DNA of 64,000 nucleotides from JACMLD01 sp047602295 (GCA_047602295.1 JASGHP010000001.1:5952001-6016000); one strand, 5' to 3'; positions 8,082 through 16,740 are shown, counted from the stretch's first letter. Notes: generated from the sequence alone by a model not told the origin. Numbers and translations are program-made.

Positions 8082-8401
8082 CCGCCTCATTTAACGGCGC
8101 ATGCCGCAGAATATTTTGGCTAAAGCCGATGGAATTGCCCGGTTAGGTTTTTTTAAGTCTTCTGTAACAATTCTACTGAACATCGTTGCGCTGTGTCCCG
8201 TACTGAATGTCGGGAACGCTCCGTTCAACTGCATCGCTTTTATCAGCGCCTTAATCAATAACATTCTGATGTAAGCGAAGCTGTTGCAGTGGATGCCAAT
8301 AGCTCAGAAAAATACTGATGCTGAAGTATGCGAACCCGAATGAGCGGGGATGATGACCAGCGATAAACTGCTGGTACCAAAAAATAATTTTATTGAACGC
8401 T
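8082..8401 (+). other. Long leader region upstream of leuS containing a 57-codon open frame
   Basis: About 320 bases without a recognised gene. An ATG at 8101 opens a 57-codon frame (MPQNILAKADGIARLGFFKS...) ending in TAA at 8272-8274; its product has a hydrophobic centre but I recognise no family. The second half (8275-8395) resembles a degenerate dispersed sequence: its last part, with GATGATGACCAGCGATAAAC and CTGCTGGTACC, loosely matches the region upstream of ruvB. Either the open frame is a leader peptide for leuS or the whole stretch is a repeat remnant; I cannot decide. Confidence 0.35.
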
Positions 8402-11185
8402 ATGGAGTATAATTTTAAAGAGATTGAACAGCATTGGCAGAATGAATGGAAAAAGAACAATGCTTATAAAGTAGAGAACAAATCTGATAAGCCGAAGTTT
8501 TATGTGCTGGATATGTTTCCCTACCCCAGTGGCGCAGGCCTGCATGTGGGCCATCCGCTCGGTTATATTGCTTCGGATATTTATGCCCGTTATAAAAGGC
8601 TGAAAGGGTTTAATGTGCTCCATCCGATGGGCTACGATAGTTTTGGCTTGCCGGCAGAACAATATGCTTTGGAAACCGGCCAGCATCCGGCGGTTACTAC
8701 AGAAAAAAATATTGCCACGTTCCGCAGCCAGTTAGATAAAATTGGTTTTTGCTTCGACTGGAGCCGTGAAGTGCGTACCAGCGAGCCCAACTATTATAAA
8801 TGGACGCAATGGATATTCCTGCAATTGTTCGAAAGCTGGTACAACCCCGCCAGCAATAAAGCTGAAAGCATTGATACGTTAATAAAGGAATTTGAAAAGA
8901 GCGGCAATGCAAAAGTCAAAAATCAAAAGTCGAAAGTTTTTACCGCCGATGAGTGGGCAAAATTTTCTGAGCAGGAAAAGCAGGAAATAATAATGGATTA
9001 TCGTCTTGCCTATTCCTCTTACGGAGAAGTAAACTGGTGCGAGGCATTAGGTACGGTATTGGCTAACGACGAAGTAATAAATGGTGTAAGCGAACGTGGC
9101 GGCTTTCCTGTCATAAAAAAGAAAATGCGCCAGTGGTATTTGCGCATTACAGCTTATGCAGATCGTTTATTGGAAGGATTGGAGAAAGTAGAATTTTCTG
9201 AATCATTGAAAGAACAACAGCGTAACTGGATTGGTAAAAGCCAGGGAGCTGAAATCAGCTTTGAAATTTCAACCAGCAATCCCCTACTTGCCACTCACCA
9301 CTCACCACTCACCGTTTACACTACCCGCCCCGATACCATTTTCGGTGTCGACTTTATGGTAATTGCGCCTGAGCATGATCTGGTAGAAAAAATTACAACT
9401 CCTGAACAAAAAGAAGCGATTGATAAATATTTGGATTATGTAAAAAGCCGCAGCGACCGTGAGCGTATGGCCGAAGTAAAACAGGTGACTGGTTGCTTTA
9501 CCGGTGCTTATGCGGTGAATCCTTTTGATGGAAGAAAAATTCCTATCTGGATTGCAGAATATGTATTGGCAGGCTATGGTACAGGTGCTATTATGGCGGT
9601 GCCTTGTGGTGACCAGCGTGACTATGATTTTGCCAAACATTTCAATATACCCATTACAAATATTATTGGGGATGCTTATGATGGCAAAGCAGCCAATGCA
9701 ACAAAAGATGCCAAGCTTACCAATTCTGGTTTTTTAAACGGCCTGGTAATGCGTGATGCAATGGATGTGGTGATTACAAAATTGGTAGAGATGGGCATTG
9801 GCAAACGCCAAATCAATTACAAAATGCGTGATGCTGGTTTTAGCCGCCAGCGTTATTGGGGCGAACCATTTCCCATCATCTGGAAAAACAGTGAAGCATT
9901 ACCGTTAGATGAAAAGGAACTGCCGCTTGAATTGCCGCATGTAGATAAATACGGTCCCGGACCACAGGGAGAAGGCCCGTTGGCAAATATTCCATCTTTC
10001 ATGAATACACCTAACGGCTTGCGTGAAACTTCTACCATGCCGGGCTACGCAGGTTCTAGTTGGTATTTCCTGCGCTATATGGACCCGCACAATGAAAGCG
10101 CATTCTGCTCAAGACAGGCAAGTGATTACTGGGGACAGGTAGATGTTTATGTAGGCGGTACAGAACATGCGGTTGGACATTTGCTCTATAGCCGCATGTG
10201 GACGAAGTTTTTATTTGATCGTGGTTATATTGGTCATGAAGAACCGTATAAGCGGTTAGTGAACCAGGGAATGATAACAGGCAGCAGCAGGCTGGTGTAT
10301 CGCAAAAAAGGCACACAAAGTTTTTATTCTAAAGATCTCATAACTGATACTGGAGATTTTGATGCGCTTCATGTTGATGTAAATATTGTGGATGGAATTG
10401 AATTAGATATCAACGCCTTCAAAAAGTGGAAGAATGGAGAATTTGCAGATGTCGAGTTCGTTTTAAATAAAGGCAAATATATCTGCGGTGTTGAAACAGA
10501 GAAGATGAGTAAGCGTTATTATAACACAGTAGATCCGGTGGATTTATGTAACCAATTTGGCGCAGATACTTTCCGCATGTATGAGATGTTTTTAGGCCCG
10601 GTAGAAGCCAGCAAGCCCTGGGATACCAAAGGCATAGAAGGTGTGCACCGCTTCCTGAAAAAATTATGGCGTTTATTTTACGATGATGTAAAAGGCCAGG
10701 TATGGAAAGATGAAAAAGCCAGTGCAGAAGAATTAAAAATTTTGCACCGTGCCATTAAAAAAATTGAAGACGACACAGAACGTTTTTCTTACAATACAGC
10801 GGTAAGCACTTTTATGATTTGCATCAATGAGCTTACAGATATAAAATGCCATAAGAAAGAAGTATTACAGCAGGTGCTGGTTTTATTAACGCCATATGCA
10901 CCACATATTGCTGAACAACTCTGGCATTCACTGGGCAATAACGGCAGCGTATTGGATGCAGCTTACCCTGTATTTGATGCTAAACATGTAACGGAGACTT
11001 CTAAAGAATATCCTGTTTCTGTAAATGGTAAGGTGCGCACCAATATAAACATTGCACTGGATGCCGCACAACCGGAAGTAGAACAGTTAGTACTCGCTAA
11101 TGAAACAGTACAGAAATGGCTGGAAGGAAAACCACCCAAAAAAATCATTTATGTGAAGAATAAGATGGTGAATGTGGTGGTGTAA
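8402..11185 (+). CDS. leuS: Leucine--tRNA ligase
   Basis: Class I aminoacyl-tRNA synthetase charging tRNA-Leu, 927 residues. The HIGH-type motif is PYPSGAGLHVGHPLGY near residue 40; the CP1 editing domain contains YTTRPDTIFG and GYGTGAIMAVPCGDQRDYDFA; the KMSK loop is ETEKMSKRYYNTVDP; the C-terminal anticodon domain ends IYVKNKMVNVVV. ATG at 8402 is chosen over an upstream TTG at 8393 because MEYNFKEIEQHWQ is the usual beginning. Two short regions look like insertions of repetitive words: about residues 170-180 (AKVKNQKSKVF) and about 297-304 (LLATHHSPLT, just before VYTTRPDT). It ends in a terminator at 11217-11252. Confidence 0.97.
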   Translation: MEYNFKEIEQHWQNEWKKNNAYKVENKSDKPKFYVLDMFPYPSGAGLHVGHPLGYIASDIYARYKRLKGFNVLHPMGYDSFGLPAEQYALETGQHPAVTTEKNIATFRSQLDKIGFCFDWSREVRTSEPNYYKWTQWIFLQLFESWYNPASNKAESIDTLIKEFEKSGNAKVKNQKSKVFTADEWAKFSEQEKQEIIMDYRLAYSSYGEVNWCEALGTVLANDEVINGVSERGGFPVIKKKMRQWYLRITAYADRLLEGLEKVEFSESLKEQQRNWIGKSQGAEISFEISTSNPLLATHHSPLTVYTTRPDTIFGVDFMVIAPEHDLVEKITTPEQKEAIDKYLDYVKSRSDRERMAEVKQVTGCFTGAYAVNPFDGRKIPIWIAEYVLAGYGTGAIMAVPCGDQRDYDFAKHFNIPITNIIGDAYDGKAANATKDAKLTNSGFLNGLVMRDAMDVVITKLVEMGIGKRQINYKMRDAGFSRQRYWGEPFPIIWKNSEALPLDEKELPLELPHVDKYGPGPQGEGPLANIPSFMNTPNGLRETSTMPGYAGSSWYFLRYMDPHNESAFCSRQASDYWGQVDVYVGGTEHAVGHLLYSRMWTKFLFDRGYIGHEEPYKRLVNQGMITGSSRLVYRKKGTQSFYSKDLITDTGDFDALHVDVNIVDGIELDINAFKKWKNGEFADVEFVLNKGKYICGVETEKMSKRYYNTVDPVDLCNQFGADTFRMYEMFLGPVEASKPWDTKGIEGVHRFLKKLWRLFYDDVKGQVWKDEKASAEELKILHRAIKKIEDDTERFSYNTAVSTFMICINELTDIKCHKKEVLQQVLVLLTPYAPHIAEQLWHSLGNNGSVLDAAYPVFDAKHVTETSKEYPVSVNGKVRTNINIALDAAQPEVEQLVLANETVQKWLEGKPPKKIIYVKNKMVNVVV
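8911..8938 (+). repeat. In-frame word repeat inside leuS (AAAAGTCAAAAATC type)
   Basis: A low-complexity tract repeating AAAAGTC / AAAATC words three times within the leuS coding frame, encoding KVKNQKSKV. It falls at a surface segment before the conserved FTADEW block, where length varies between LeuRS proteins. Confidence 0.55.
9291..9313 (+). repeat. In-frame word repeat inside leuS (CACTCAC type)
   Basis: CCACTCA repeated about three times in register, encoding THHSPLT between a strand of the editing domain and VYTTRPDT. The same word tract occurs in frame in the unrelated kinase gene at 27257-27285. Confidence 0.65.
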
Positions 11186-11216
11186 ATATCAAGTATATTT
11201 TGATTTAACGTCTATA

Positions 11217-11252
11217 AAAAAGAAGCAGGAGTAATAACTTTTGCTTCTTTTT
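11217..11252 (+). terminator. Rho-independent terminator of leuS
   Basis: Inverted repeat AAAAAGAAGCA / TGCTTCTTTTT with a 14-base loop, starting 31 bases after the leuS stop and followed by further T residues on the plus strand. Confidence 0.78.
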
Positions 11253-11309
11253 GTTTTTAGAAGCGGGCATACTAATATTGTTTTATAACTTTAGTTACAA
11301 ACCTCTATC

Positions 11310-12041
11310 ATGAAAAAAATATGCTGTCTGCTTTTAATCCTGATTACTTCAGTTGATTTGTTTAGCCAAACCAATACAAAGGAAAGCAACAGAGTGTCTC
11401 AGGAATTATACAGGACTGCTTTGTCAATACCTGATTACGGAATTAAAAAAGTCAAAGCGATTACTCCAGCTTACTCCTATGGTCCGGCACACAAATCTTT
11501 ACAAAAAGAAAAATACGAAAAGCTCACTTTGCGGGAGAAATTCACTTACAATATGATTAATGGGGAAGTGTTTAGCCAAAACTGTAGTGCTATTCCTATA
11601 GATCCGGCTGAATCAAAGAAAATATATGCAAAATTAGCTCCTTTATCATTCGTATTTGGAGATCTAGGGTGGAGTGAAAGCCAACGAAAGTTTTTTAGCA
11701 GCAATCGCGATTCGGTTATTTACCTAATGAAAGAATGCATCAATAAAACAAAAATGATAGGACTAAATTTCAAAACTGTTATTTACAATTTTAAAGCAAA
11801 AGAGATGATGCCATTTCTTATCAACAGTTATGCTGCCAGTCCTAATGACCACGATATACTTACTTTGCTTATGCTATTTATGAAAGACAATAATTATAAA
11901 CCATTTCTTTCTACGGAGACCTTTGTAAAATTATATGCCCCTGAGGATAATTACAGATCCTTTGTTACTTTCACACCAGCAACGGCTTCTTATATACTTA
12001 AATTTGCAAATCAATTTTGCAACGATAATAACATCAGATAA
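11310..12041 (+). CDS. Exported protein of unknown function, paralog A
   Basis: 243 residues with a signal peptide (MKKICCLLLILITSVDLFSQ). No characterised family is recognised. It is a paralog of the next gene; shared blocks are the YRTALSIPDYGIKKVK / FRTTITKPSYGLIKI pair, the strongly conserved LREKFTYNM followed by FSQNCxAIP (about residues 81-105), WSxxQxxFxxNRDSVIxLMKE, a GxNFKxxI strand, KEMxPFLIxxY and DHDILTxLMLxM. The cysteine of FSQNC is the only cysteine shared by both mature proteins. The architecture (exported, alpha-helical, HD-like DHD motif) suggests a soluble periplasmic protein. It lies 27 bases upstream of paralog B, in one unit with an FGE-like enzyme. Confidence 0.75.
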   Translation: MKKICCLLLILITSVDLFSQTNTKESNRVSQELYRTALSIPDYGIKKVKAITPAYSYGPAHKSLQKEKYEKLTLREKFTYNMINGEVFSQNCSAIPIDPAESKKIYAKLAPLSFVFGDLGWSESQRKFFSSNRDSVIYLMKECINKTKMIGLNFKTVIYNFKAKEMMPFLINSYAASPNDHDILTLLMLFMKDNNYKPFLSTETFVKLYAPEDNYRSFVTFTPATASYILKFANQFCNDNNIR

Positions 12042-12068
12042 TTTTCTTACCCATTTCTAATTTGCACA

Positions 12069-12794
12069 ATGAAAAAATACTACTCCCTTTTATTACTGCT
12101 TATTTCCAGCACTGCTTTTTGCCAGGATGATATTTATAAAGAACCCAGCAAAGAAAGCCAGGCTTATCACACATTCAGAACCACTATTACCAAACCTTCT
12201 TATGGCCTTATAAAAATACAGGGGCAGATAGCAAAAATAAAACCCAACGATGACGACGAAAGAATAGTAAACAAACAATTTTACCAGTCTTTGTCGCTGC
12301 GGGAGAAATTTACTTACAACATGGTTCATGCAGAATCTTTTAGCCAAAACTGCGATGCTATACCCCCTATACAGGACGAACAGAAAAAGATATTTGCTCA
12401 TTTACCAGACGCATTTGATGAATATAATTGGAGCGATGCACAAATTGATTTTTTAAAAAACAACCGGGATTCTGTAATAGTGTTGATGAAAGAAATTATT
12501 TCACACAAAAATCTTGTAGGTGTAAATTTTAAAAAAGCCATCGTAGAAATCAATGCCAAGGAAATGATACCTTTTCTAATCAGCACTTATATGGTTGCCA
12601 AAAAAGATCACGACATACTTACTGTACTCATGTTGCTGATGAGTCAAAACAAATACTTACCATTTGTTTCATCCGCTTCTTACAAAAAATTATACAGTGA
12701 TGAAACTAATTACTATTCATGGTTGCAGTTTAATGAAGCCAACGAGGCTTTGATTATAAAAAGGGCAACTGATTTTCATAATGGTTTTAAATAG
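12069..12794 (+). CDS. Exported protein of unknown function, paralog B
   Basis: 241 residues with an N-terminal signal peptide (MKKYYSLLLLLISSTAFCQ). After cleavage it contains a single cysteine, in the block REKFTYNM...SFSQNCDAIPP that is nearly identical in paralog A. Other shared blocks are WSDAQIDFLKNNRDSVIVLMKEII, GVNFKKAIVEINAKEMIPFLIS, and KKDHDILTVLMLLM. The gene overlaps the following FGE-like gene by 14 bases, so these two proteins are made together. Function unknown; a substrate relationship with the FGE-like enzyme is conceivable but unproven. Confidence 0.76.
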   Translation: MKKYYSLLLLLISSTAFCQDDIYKEPSKESQAYHTFRTTITKPSYGLIKIQGQIAKIKPNDDDERIVNKQFYQSLSLREKFTYNMVHAESFSQNCDAIPPIQDEQKKIFAHLPDAFDEYNWSDAQIDFLKNNRDSVIVLMKEIISHKNLVGVNFKKAIVEINAKEMIPFLISTYMVAKKDHDILTVLMLLMSQNKYLPFVSSASYKKLYSDETNYYSWLQFNEANEALIIKRATDFHNGFK

Positions 12795-13599
12795 AATCAT
12801 CTTCATAACAGCATCCGCTTTATTTGCCCAAAGCATTACTCTTGGGCAAGACATCGCATTTGCGCAGGTTCATTCAGGAAAATATACTGTTGGCAAAAAA
12901 GGACATTTTGTAAATCCGTTGCGCACTGTCGACATCAATAATTTTTTTATTGCCACTACAGAAACCACCAATCAGCAGTTTGATGCATTTGTGAAAGCGA
13001 CCGGTTATAAAACTGATGCAGAAAAAAATCACGATGCATTGGTTTTTAAACCTGGCTTAAGAGAATTTGAATGGCTGGAAGACACAACTGCTTATTGGCG
13101 CTACCCTAATGGCATTAGCAGAGGAGGCGTTGAAAATAAAATGAATCATCCTGTTACCTGCATCAGCTATACAGATGCAATTGCTTACTGCAACTGGGCA
13201 AAAGTTCGTTTACCTACGTTAGACGAATGGGAAGTAGCCTGTCGTGCAAAAAGCACAACTGATTATTTTTTTGGAACCGACAAAAATAAAATTTCTGAAT
13301 ACGCCAATATCTGGCATGGTAAAGATCATCTTGTAGCCGATAGTTCCGATGGATACATGTACACTTCACCAGTTGCCAGTTTTCAACCAAACGCATGGGG
13401 TTTGTACGATATGTATGGGAATGTTTTTGAACTTTGCAGCGGTCATATAACAGCAACCGAAAGCAATACTATTGCTCACGCCAGAGGAGGGTCATGGTGG
13501 TGCAGCAAAAATTCCTGCAATTTTTTTAACTCTTATGATATTGGCAGAGTAAACATTCATGCCTCCTTTAGCAACCAGGGTTTCAGAATTGCTAAATAG
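12781..13599 (+). CDS. Exported formylglycine-generating-enzyme-like (FGE-sulfatase/SUMF1 domain) protein
   Basis: 272 residues: signal peptide (residues 1-22), then a complete FGE-sulfatase (SUMF1) fold. Diagnostic segments are FFIATTETTNQQFDAFVKATGY, HPVTCISYTDAIAYCNWAKVRLPTLDEWE, ANAWGLYDMYGNVFELC-type block, ARGGSWWCSKNSC and a terminal NQGFRIAK. True FGEs convert a sulfatase cysteine to formylglycine using a copper ion held by two cysteines five residues apart; here Cys241 and Cys246 stand in that position (GGSWWC-x4-C). Many SUMF1-fold proteins lack these cysteines, so their presence argues for a real oxidase. No sulfatase gene is in the window. It overlaps paralog B by 14 bases. Confidence 0.84.
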   Translation: MVLNRIIFITASALFAQSITLGQDIAFAQVHSGKYTVGKKGHFVNPLRTVDINNFFIATTETTNQQFDAFVKATGYKTDAEKNHDALVFKPGLREFEWLEDTTAYWRYPNGISRGGVENKMNHPVTCISYTDAIAYCNWAKVRLPTLDEWEVACRAKSTTDYFFGTDKNKISEYANIWHGKDHLVADSSDGYMYTSPVASFQPNAWGLYDMYGNVFELCSGHITATESNTIAHARGGSWWCSKNSCNFFNSYDIGRVNIHASFSNQGFRIAK

Positions 13600-13608
13600 A
13601 TGAAGCTA

Positions 13609-14649
13609 TCATTTCTCCTTCTCCTTTACAAACCTTATCAAAGCGCTTGTTCCTTCATCTGCAAACAAACGTGCTTCAAATTGTTTGTGACCAACCACCG
13701 CTACCAGGTAAGATGTATTGGGCGGAATAGAACCCAAATTTTCTGCTACCAGCACCAGCTCGTTATCATCCTGCAGATCTGCTGCATTAATTTTAATTAC
13801 CTGTGGCTCGCCGCCTAAAAGAATATGTTCTTTAACAACCTTTCCGTTTAAGAACAATGCAATAGAGTCTCCATCTATAGCAGCATTATCATAAAACCTG
13901 AGCTCAATTACCGGTGCTGTAACCGGTATTACCATTTGCAATTTATTTTGCCTGCTGGTGAATTTCTCCTGGTTGGTAGAAGGCTTTTTAGCAACAATCG
14001 TTTTCTCTGCTACAGGTGCAGGCGTTTTTACTATCGGTGCTTCTTTCTTTTTTTCTGCTGTGATGACTACAGGTGTAGGTATTTCTTTTTCTTCCGGGTA
14101 GCGTGGGCCACCAGCTATCAGGCCAATGCTGTCAATAATTTCAGGATTATTAGCGCCTGCCGTATAATTGTCAATCACCCAATCCCACTCATCGGGGAAA
14201 GAAGTGCTTCCCACTTTTTGCAAATGAATAGCCCCCTTGCTGATGTCTTTATTATCACGCACAGAGCTATTGCCATCCAGCAACATTTTATCATCTCCGG
14301 GGCAATTAAAATCTGCCACACTTAAAGAAGCTTCTGTTGCAGGGCCGTTTCCTCCACTGATAAACTCATCGTCCCACCATACCACATCATTGGTTTGCGG
14401 ATCAAAATATCCTTTAATGGTATAGCGTCTGAAATTATTTTTAGAACCATAGTAAGAAGTACCGGTAAGGCTGTCGCCGGTTTTAATAATCTTCAATTCT
14501 ACATTGGTGTTTTTTATTCTTCCTTTCCAAACACCGGTTATTTGCTGGGCATGCGCTACGCCGGCAAAAAGAATAAAAAGAACAACCGTAAAAAGATAAG
14601 GAGTATGCTTTGTTTTCAACACGAGAGTTTTAATTAAATGGGAACGCAT
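13609..14649 (-). CDS. Exported protein of unknown function
   Basis: 346 residues with a signal peptide ending FAGVAHAQ (about residues 19-35). The first part (QITGVWKGRIKNTNVELKIIKTGDSLTGTSYYG) is a lipocalin-like beta pattern (GxWxG...GxSxxG) recurrent in exported Bacteroidota proteins; it is followed by a linker rich in proline, lysine and valine (about 200-235), and a C-terminal beta domain (VIELRFYDNAAIDGDSIALFLNGKVVKEHILLGGEPQVIKINAADLQDDNELVLVAENLG). I do not assign a function. It converges on the FGE-like gene with a nine-base gap and no visible terminator. Confidence 0.7.
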   Translation of the reverse strand: MRSHLIKTLVLKTKHTPYLFTVVLFILFAGVAHAQQITGVWKGRIKNTNVELKIIKTGDSLTGTSYYGSKNNFRRYTIKGYFDPQTNDVVWWDDEFISGGNGPATEASLSVADFNCPGDDKMLLDGNSSVRDNKDISKGAIHLQKVGSTSFPDEWDWVIDNYTAGANNPEIIDSIGLIAGGPRYPEEKEIPTPVVITAEKKKEAPIVKTPAPVAEKTIVAKKPSTNQEKFTSRQNKLQMVIPVTAPVIELRFYDNAAIDGDSIALFLNGKVVKEHILLGGEPQVIKINAADLQDDNELVLVAENLGSIPPNTSYLVAVVGHKQFEARLFADEGTSALIRFVKEKEK

Positions 14650-14759
14650 TTACGGCCTGCGTATTTTGCAAGACAGATTTTTTAACTTTATGGAAAGACC
14701 CTAATAACTTCCCCAAACCACAGGGTCAGTTTTTTGTTGTACAATTAAAGCGCTTATTT

Positions 14760-15260
14760 ATGGCAAAACCTTCCTTACAATTGATTGAAGCATTAAGAGA
14801 TGCGGCAGCACAATTAAAAAGCGGAAAACATTATGCCTGGGGTCATCACGGCGCCTGCAATTGTGGCCACCTGCTGCAAGTAATTACCCGTCTTGATGAA
14901 AAAGAAATTCTTACGCATGCGCATACAGGCGCGGGTGAGTGGACAGAGATTGCGGCAGAATCCTGCGCAGTATCTGGTGCGCCTGTTAGTTTGTTATTGC
15001 TAAAACTGGAAGCTGCAGGTCTAACGCCTACGGATATACATAACATTGAGTATTTGGATAACAAAGAAGTATTGCAATATTTACCAGGTGGTTTTCGCTG
15101 GTTGAAAAAAAATGTGCGGCAGGATGTTATAGATTATTTTGAGGCGTTTGCCCTGTTATTGGAACAACAGCTTTTGAAAACATTGGCTGCTTCCACAGAA
15201 AGTTTTATAAACAATGCGCTTACAATGCAAATAGAGGAGAGCACAGTGCAACAGCATTGA
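14760..15260 (+). CDS. Conserved hypothetical protein with an HH-GACNCGH motif
   Basis: 166 residues, no signal peptide, mainly helical. The conspicuous segment is YAWGHHGACNCGHLLQ (about residues 27-42), with clustered histidines and cysteines that look like a metal site, followed later by SCAVSG and the block YLDNKEVLQYLPGGFRWLKKNVRQDVIDYFEAFALLLEQQL. I have the impression of a conserved cytoplasmic Bacteroidota protein, but no function is assigned. The nearest terminator downstream is at 15444-15473. Confidence 0.62.
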   Translation: MAKPSLQLIEALRDAAAQLKSGKHYAWGHHGACNCGHLLQVITRLDEKEILTHAHTGAGEWTEIAAESCAVSGAPVSLLLLKLEAAGLTPTDIHNIEYLDNKEVLQYLPGGFRWLKKNVRQDVIDYFEAFALLLEQQLLKTLAASTESFINNALTMQIEESTVQQH

Positions 15261-15443
15261 TTTACAACCTATTAACAAAACCTTCAACAGCACAAAATCC
15301 ATTTATCCGCCTTTTTGCTCATTCTACAGACTAAAAGCCTCAACTCAGCCAATAAATATTTTTTTGCGGCCCCAATTGACCAACTTTACATTACAAATCT
15401 GATTTAGGTGATCAGTTTCTCATAGCAGTTAGTTTTGGTTATC

Positions 15444-15473
15444 CCCCCGGTATTCTTATCGGGGGTTTTTATT
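15444..15473 (+). terminator. Rho-independent terminator
   Basis: Stem CCCCCG/CGGGGG with a ten-base loop followed by TTTTTATTT on the plus strand. It is 184 bases downstream of the nearest plus-strand stop codon, so it may end a long 3' UTR or a separate small RNA. Confidence 0.8.
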
Positions 15474-15552
15474 TGTATCAACTCAATCCGTTGTAATTTC
15501 AATTTGCATTTTGAATGCGTTGATATCATTTTCTTATTTGAAAAAACAATAC

Positions 15553-16251
15553 ATGCTGCCTTCACCAGTTGTACAATTACTCCATAAATACCAGGACATA
15601 TTTCACCCTGTTGTAAATTTTTCGCCAGAAAAAGACAGGCTGTTGCTGATGGATTTTTCTGCTAACAATGCTACACTTACAGAATCCATTTACAATAACA
15701 CTGAAAAGTTTTGCCAGTATATAAACAATCAATTGCAACGTGGCTACCGTTACGGTATTGGTGGATACAATGAATTACGGGTAATCTATGCTGCAAGTTC
15801 TCATTTTGATGCAGGTGAAGAACCAAGAAGATTGCATCTTGGTATTGATATATGGGCAGAAGCCGGTACACCAGTTTTTGCTTTTATGGGTGGCAGTGTA
15901 CACAGTGTTGCTTATAATAGTGCTAAAGGAGATTATGGAGCTACACTTATTTTACTGCACCAATTGGATGGGTTTGCTTTCTATACTTTATATGGGCATA
16001 TCAGTTTATCAGATATACAGGATTGTTTACCAGGACAATATGTGGTAAGAGGAGAAACCATTGCCCATTTGGGTGAACCTTCAGAAAATGGAGACTGGCC
16101 ACCTCATTTGCATTTTCAGCTAATACTTAATATGGAATTGAAAGAAGGTGATTACCCCGGCGTTTGCAAGTTTAGCGAGCGGGAAAAGTATTTGCAAAAC
16201 TGTCCTGACCCAGATCTTATTCTGCAACTAATGCAATACACAAAACAATAA
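15553..16251 (+). CDS. Peptidoglycan DD-metallopeptidase family protein (M23 domain) without signal peptide
   Basis: 232 residues. The LytM/M23 zinc site is recognisable: RLHLGIDIWAEAGTPVFAF provides the first His and Asp (HLGID), LYGHIS a central His, and PHLHFQLI the HxH pair. The start is taken at ATG 15553 (MLPSPVVQLLHKYQDIFHPV); an in-frame TTG at 15511 would only add a non-hydrophobic extension. No signal peptide or membrane anchor is visible, which is odd for a cell-wall hydrolase; it is either cytoplasmic with another substrate or secreted by an unrecognised route. The N-terminal 80 residues are a family-specific extension. Confidence 0.8.
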   Translation: MLPSPVVQLLHKYQDIFHPVVNFSPEKDRLLLMDFSANNATLTESIYNNTEKFCQYINNQLQRGYRYGIGGYNELRVIYAASSHFDAGEEPRRLHLGIDIWAEAGTPVFAFMGGSVHSVAYNSAKGDYGATLILLHQLDGFAFYTLYGHISLSDIQDCLPGQYVVRGETIAHLGEPSENGDWPPHLHFQLILNMELKEGDYPGVCKFSEREKYLQNCPDPDLILQLMQYTKQ

Positions 16252-16317
16252 CTTAATGGAAAGATCATTGCTTGTAAATCCAACTAAACAAAACGCTTAG
16301 TTTTATTTTTATAACAC

Positions 16318-16602
16318 TTAAATAATTGCTCTTGCTATTTCCTCCCACTCCTGTGTAAGTGAATAAGCGGGCATTCTTTTTCCTGCACGGCTATACCAAT
16401 AACCGGCATTTCCCCTGTCACCTTCTTTGCGATGGAGGTATGCATGTATCCACGCAGCATTTGCATCTTCTACATCTTGTATAATGGTATGCGCTTTTTC
16501 CCAATCGCCTTTTGCATCATACCATAAAGACAAAGCATAAGTATTAAGCTTATCTGGCGGGTTGACTTCTTTCACACTTTTGCTGAATTCATCAAAATGC
16601 AT
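16318..16602 (-). CDS. Small conserved helical protein (TPR-like)
   Basis: 94 residues. The sequence WYDAKGDWEKAHTIIQDVEDANAAWIHAYLHRKEGDRGNAGYWYSRAGKRMP resembles one and a half helix-turn-helix repeats of the TPR/SEL1 kind: an A-helix with W-x-D-A-K-G-D-W followed by a second A-W-I-H-A-Y-L-H-R-K-E-G-D repeat. No signal peptide. I have seen this style of short protein annotated as hypothetical; function unknown. It is convergent with the M23 gene and divergent from the OmpA-family gene. Confidence 0.7.
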   Translation of the reverse strand: MHFDEFSKSVKEVNPPDKLNTYALSLWYDAKGDWEKAHTIIQDVEDANAAWIHAYLHRKEGDRGNAGYWYSRAGKRMPAYSLTQEWEEIARAII

Positions 16603-16740
16603 ATCTTCAATTTCATTTAAAATGAAAAAGTTATAGTAAGGTTTTCGGGTATTTTATATTATTTTTTTAAATAATACAACTAACCATATCGGTCAAACGT
16701 CTACTCCATTCAATTTCTATAACACAAAACAACTAAAATT

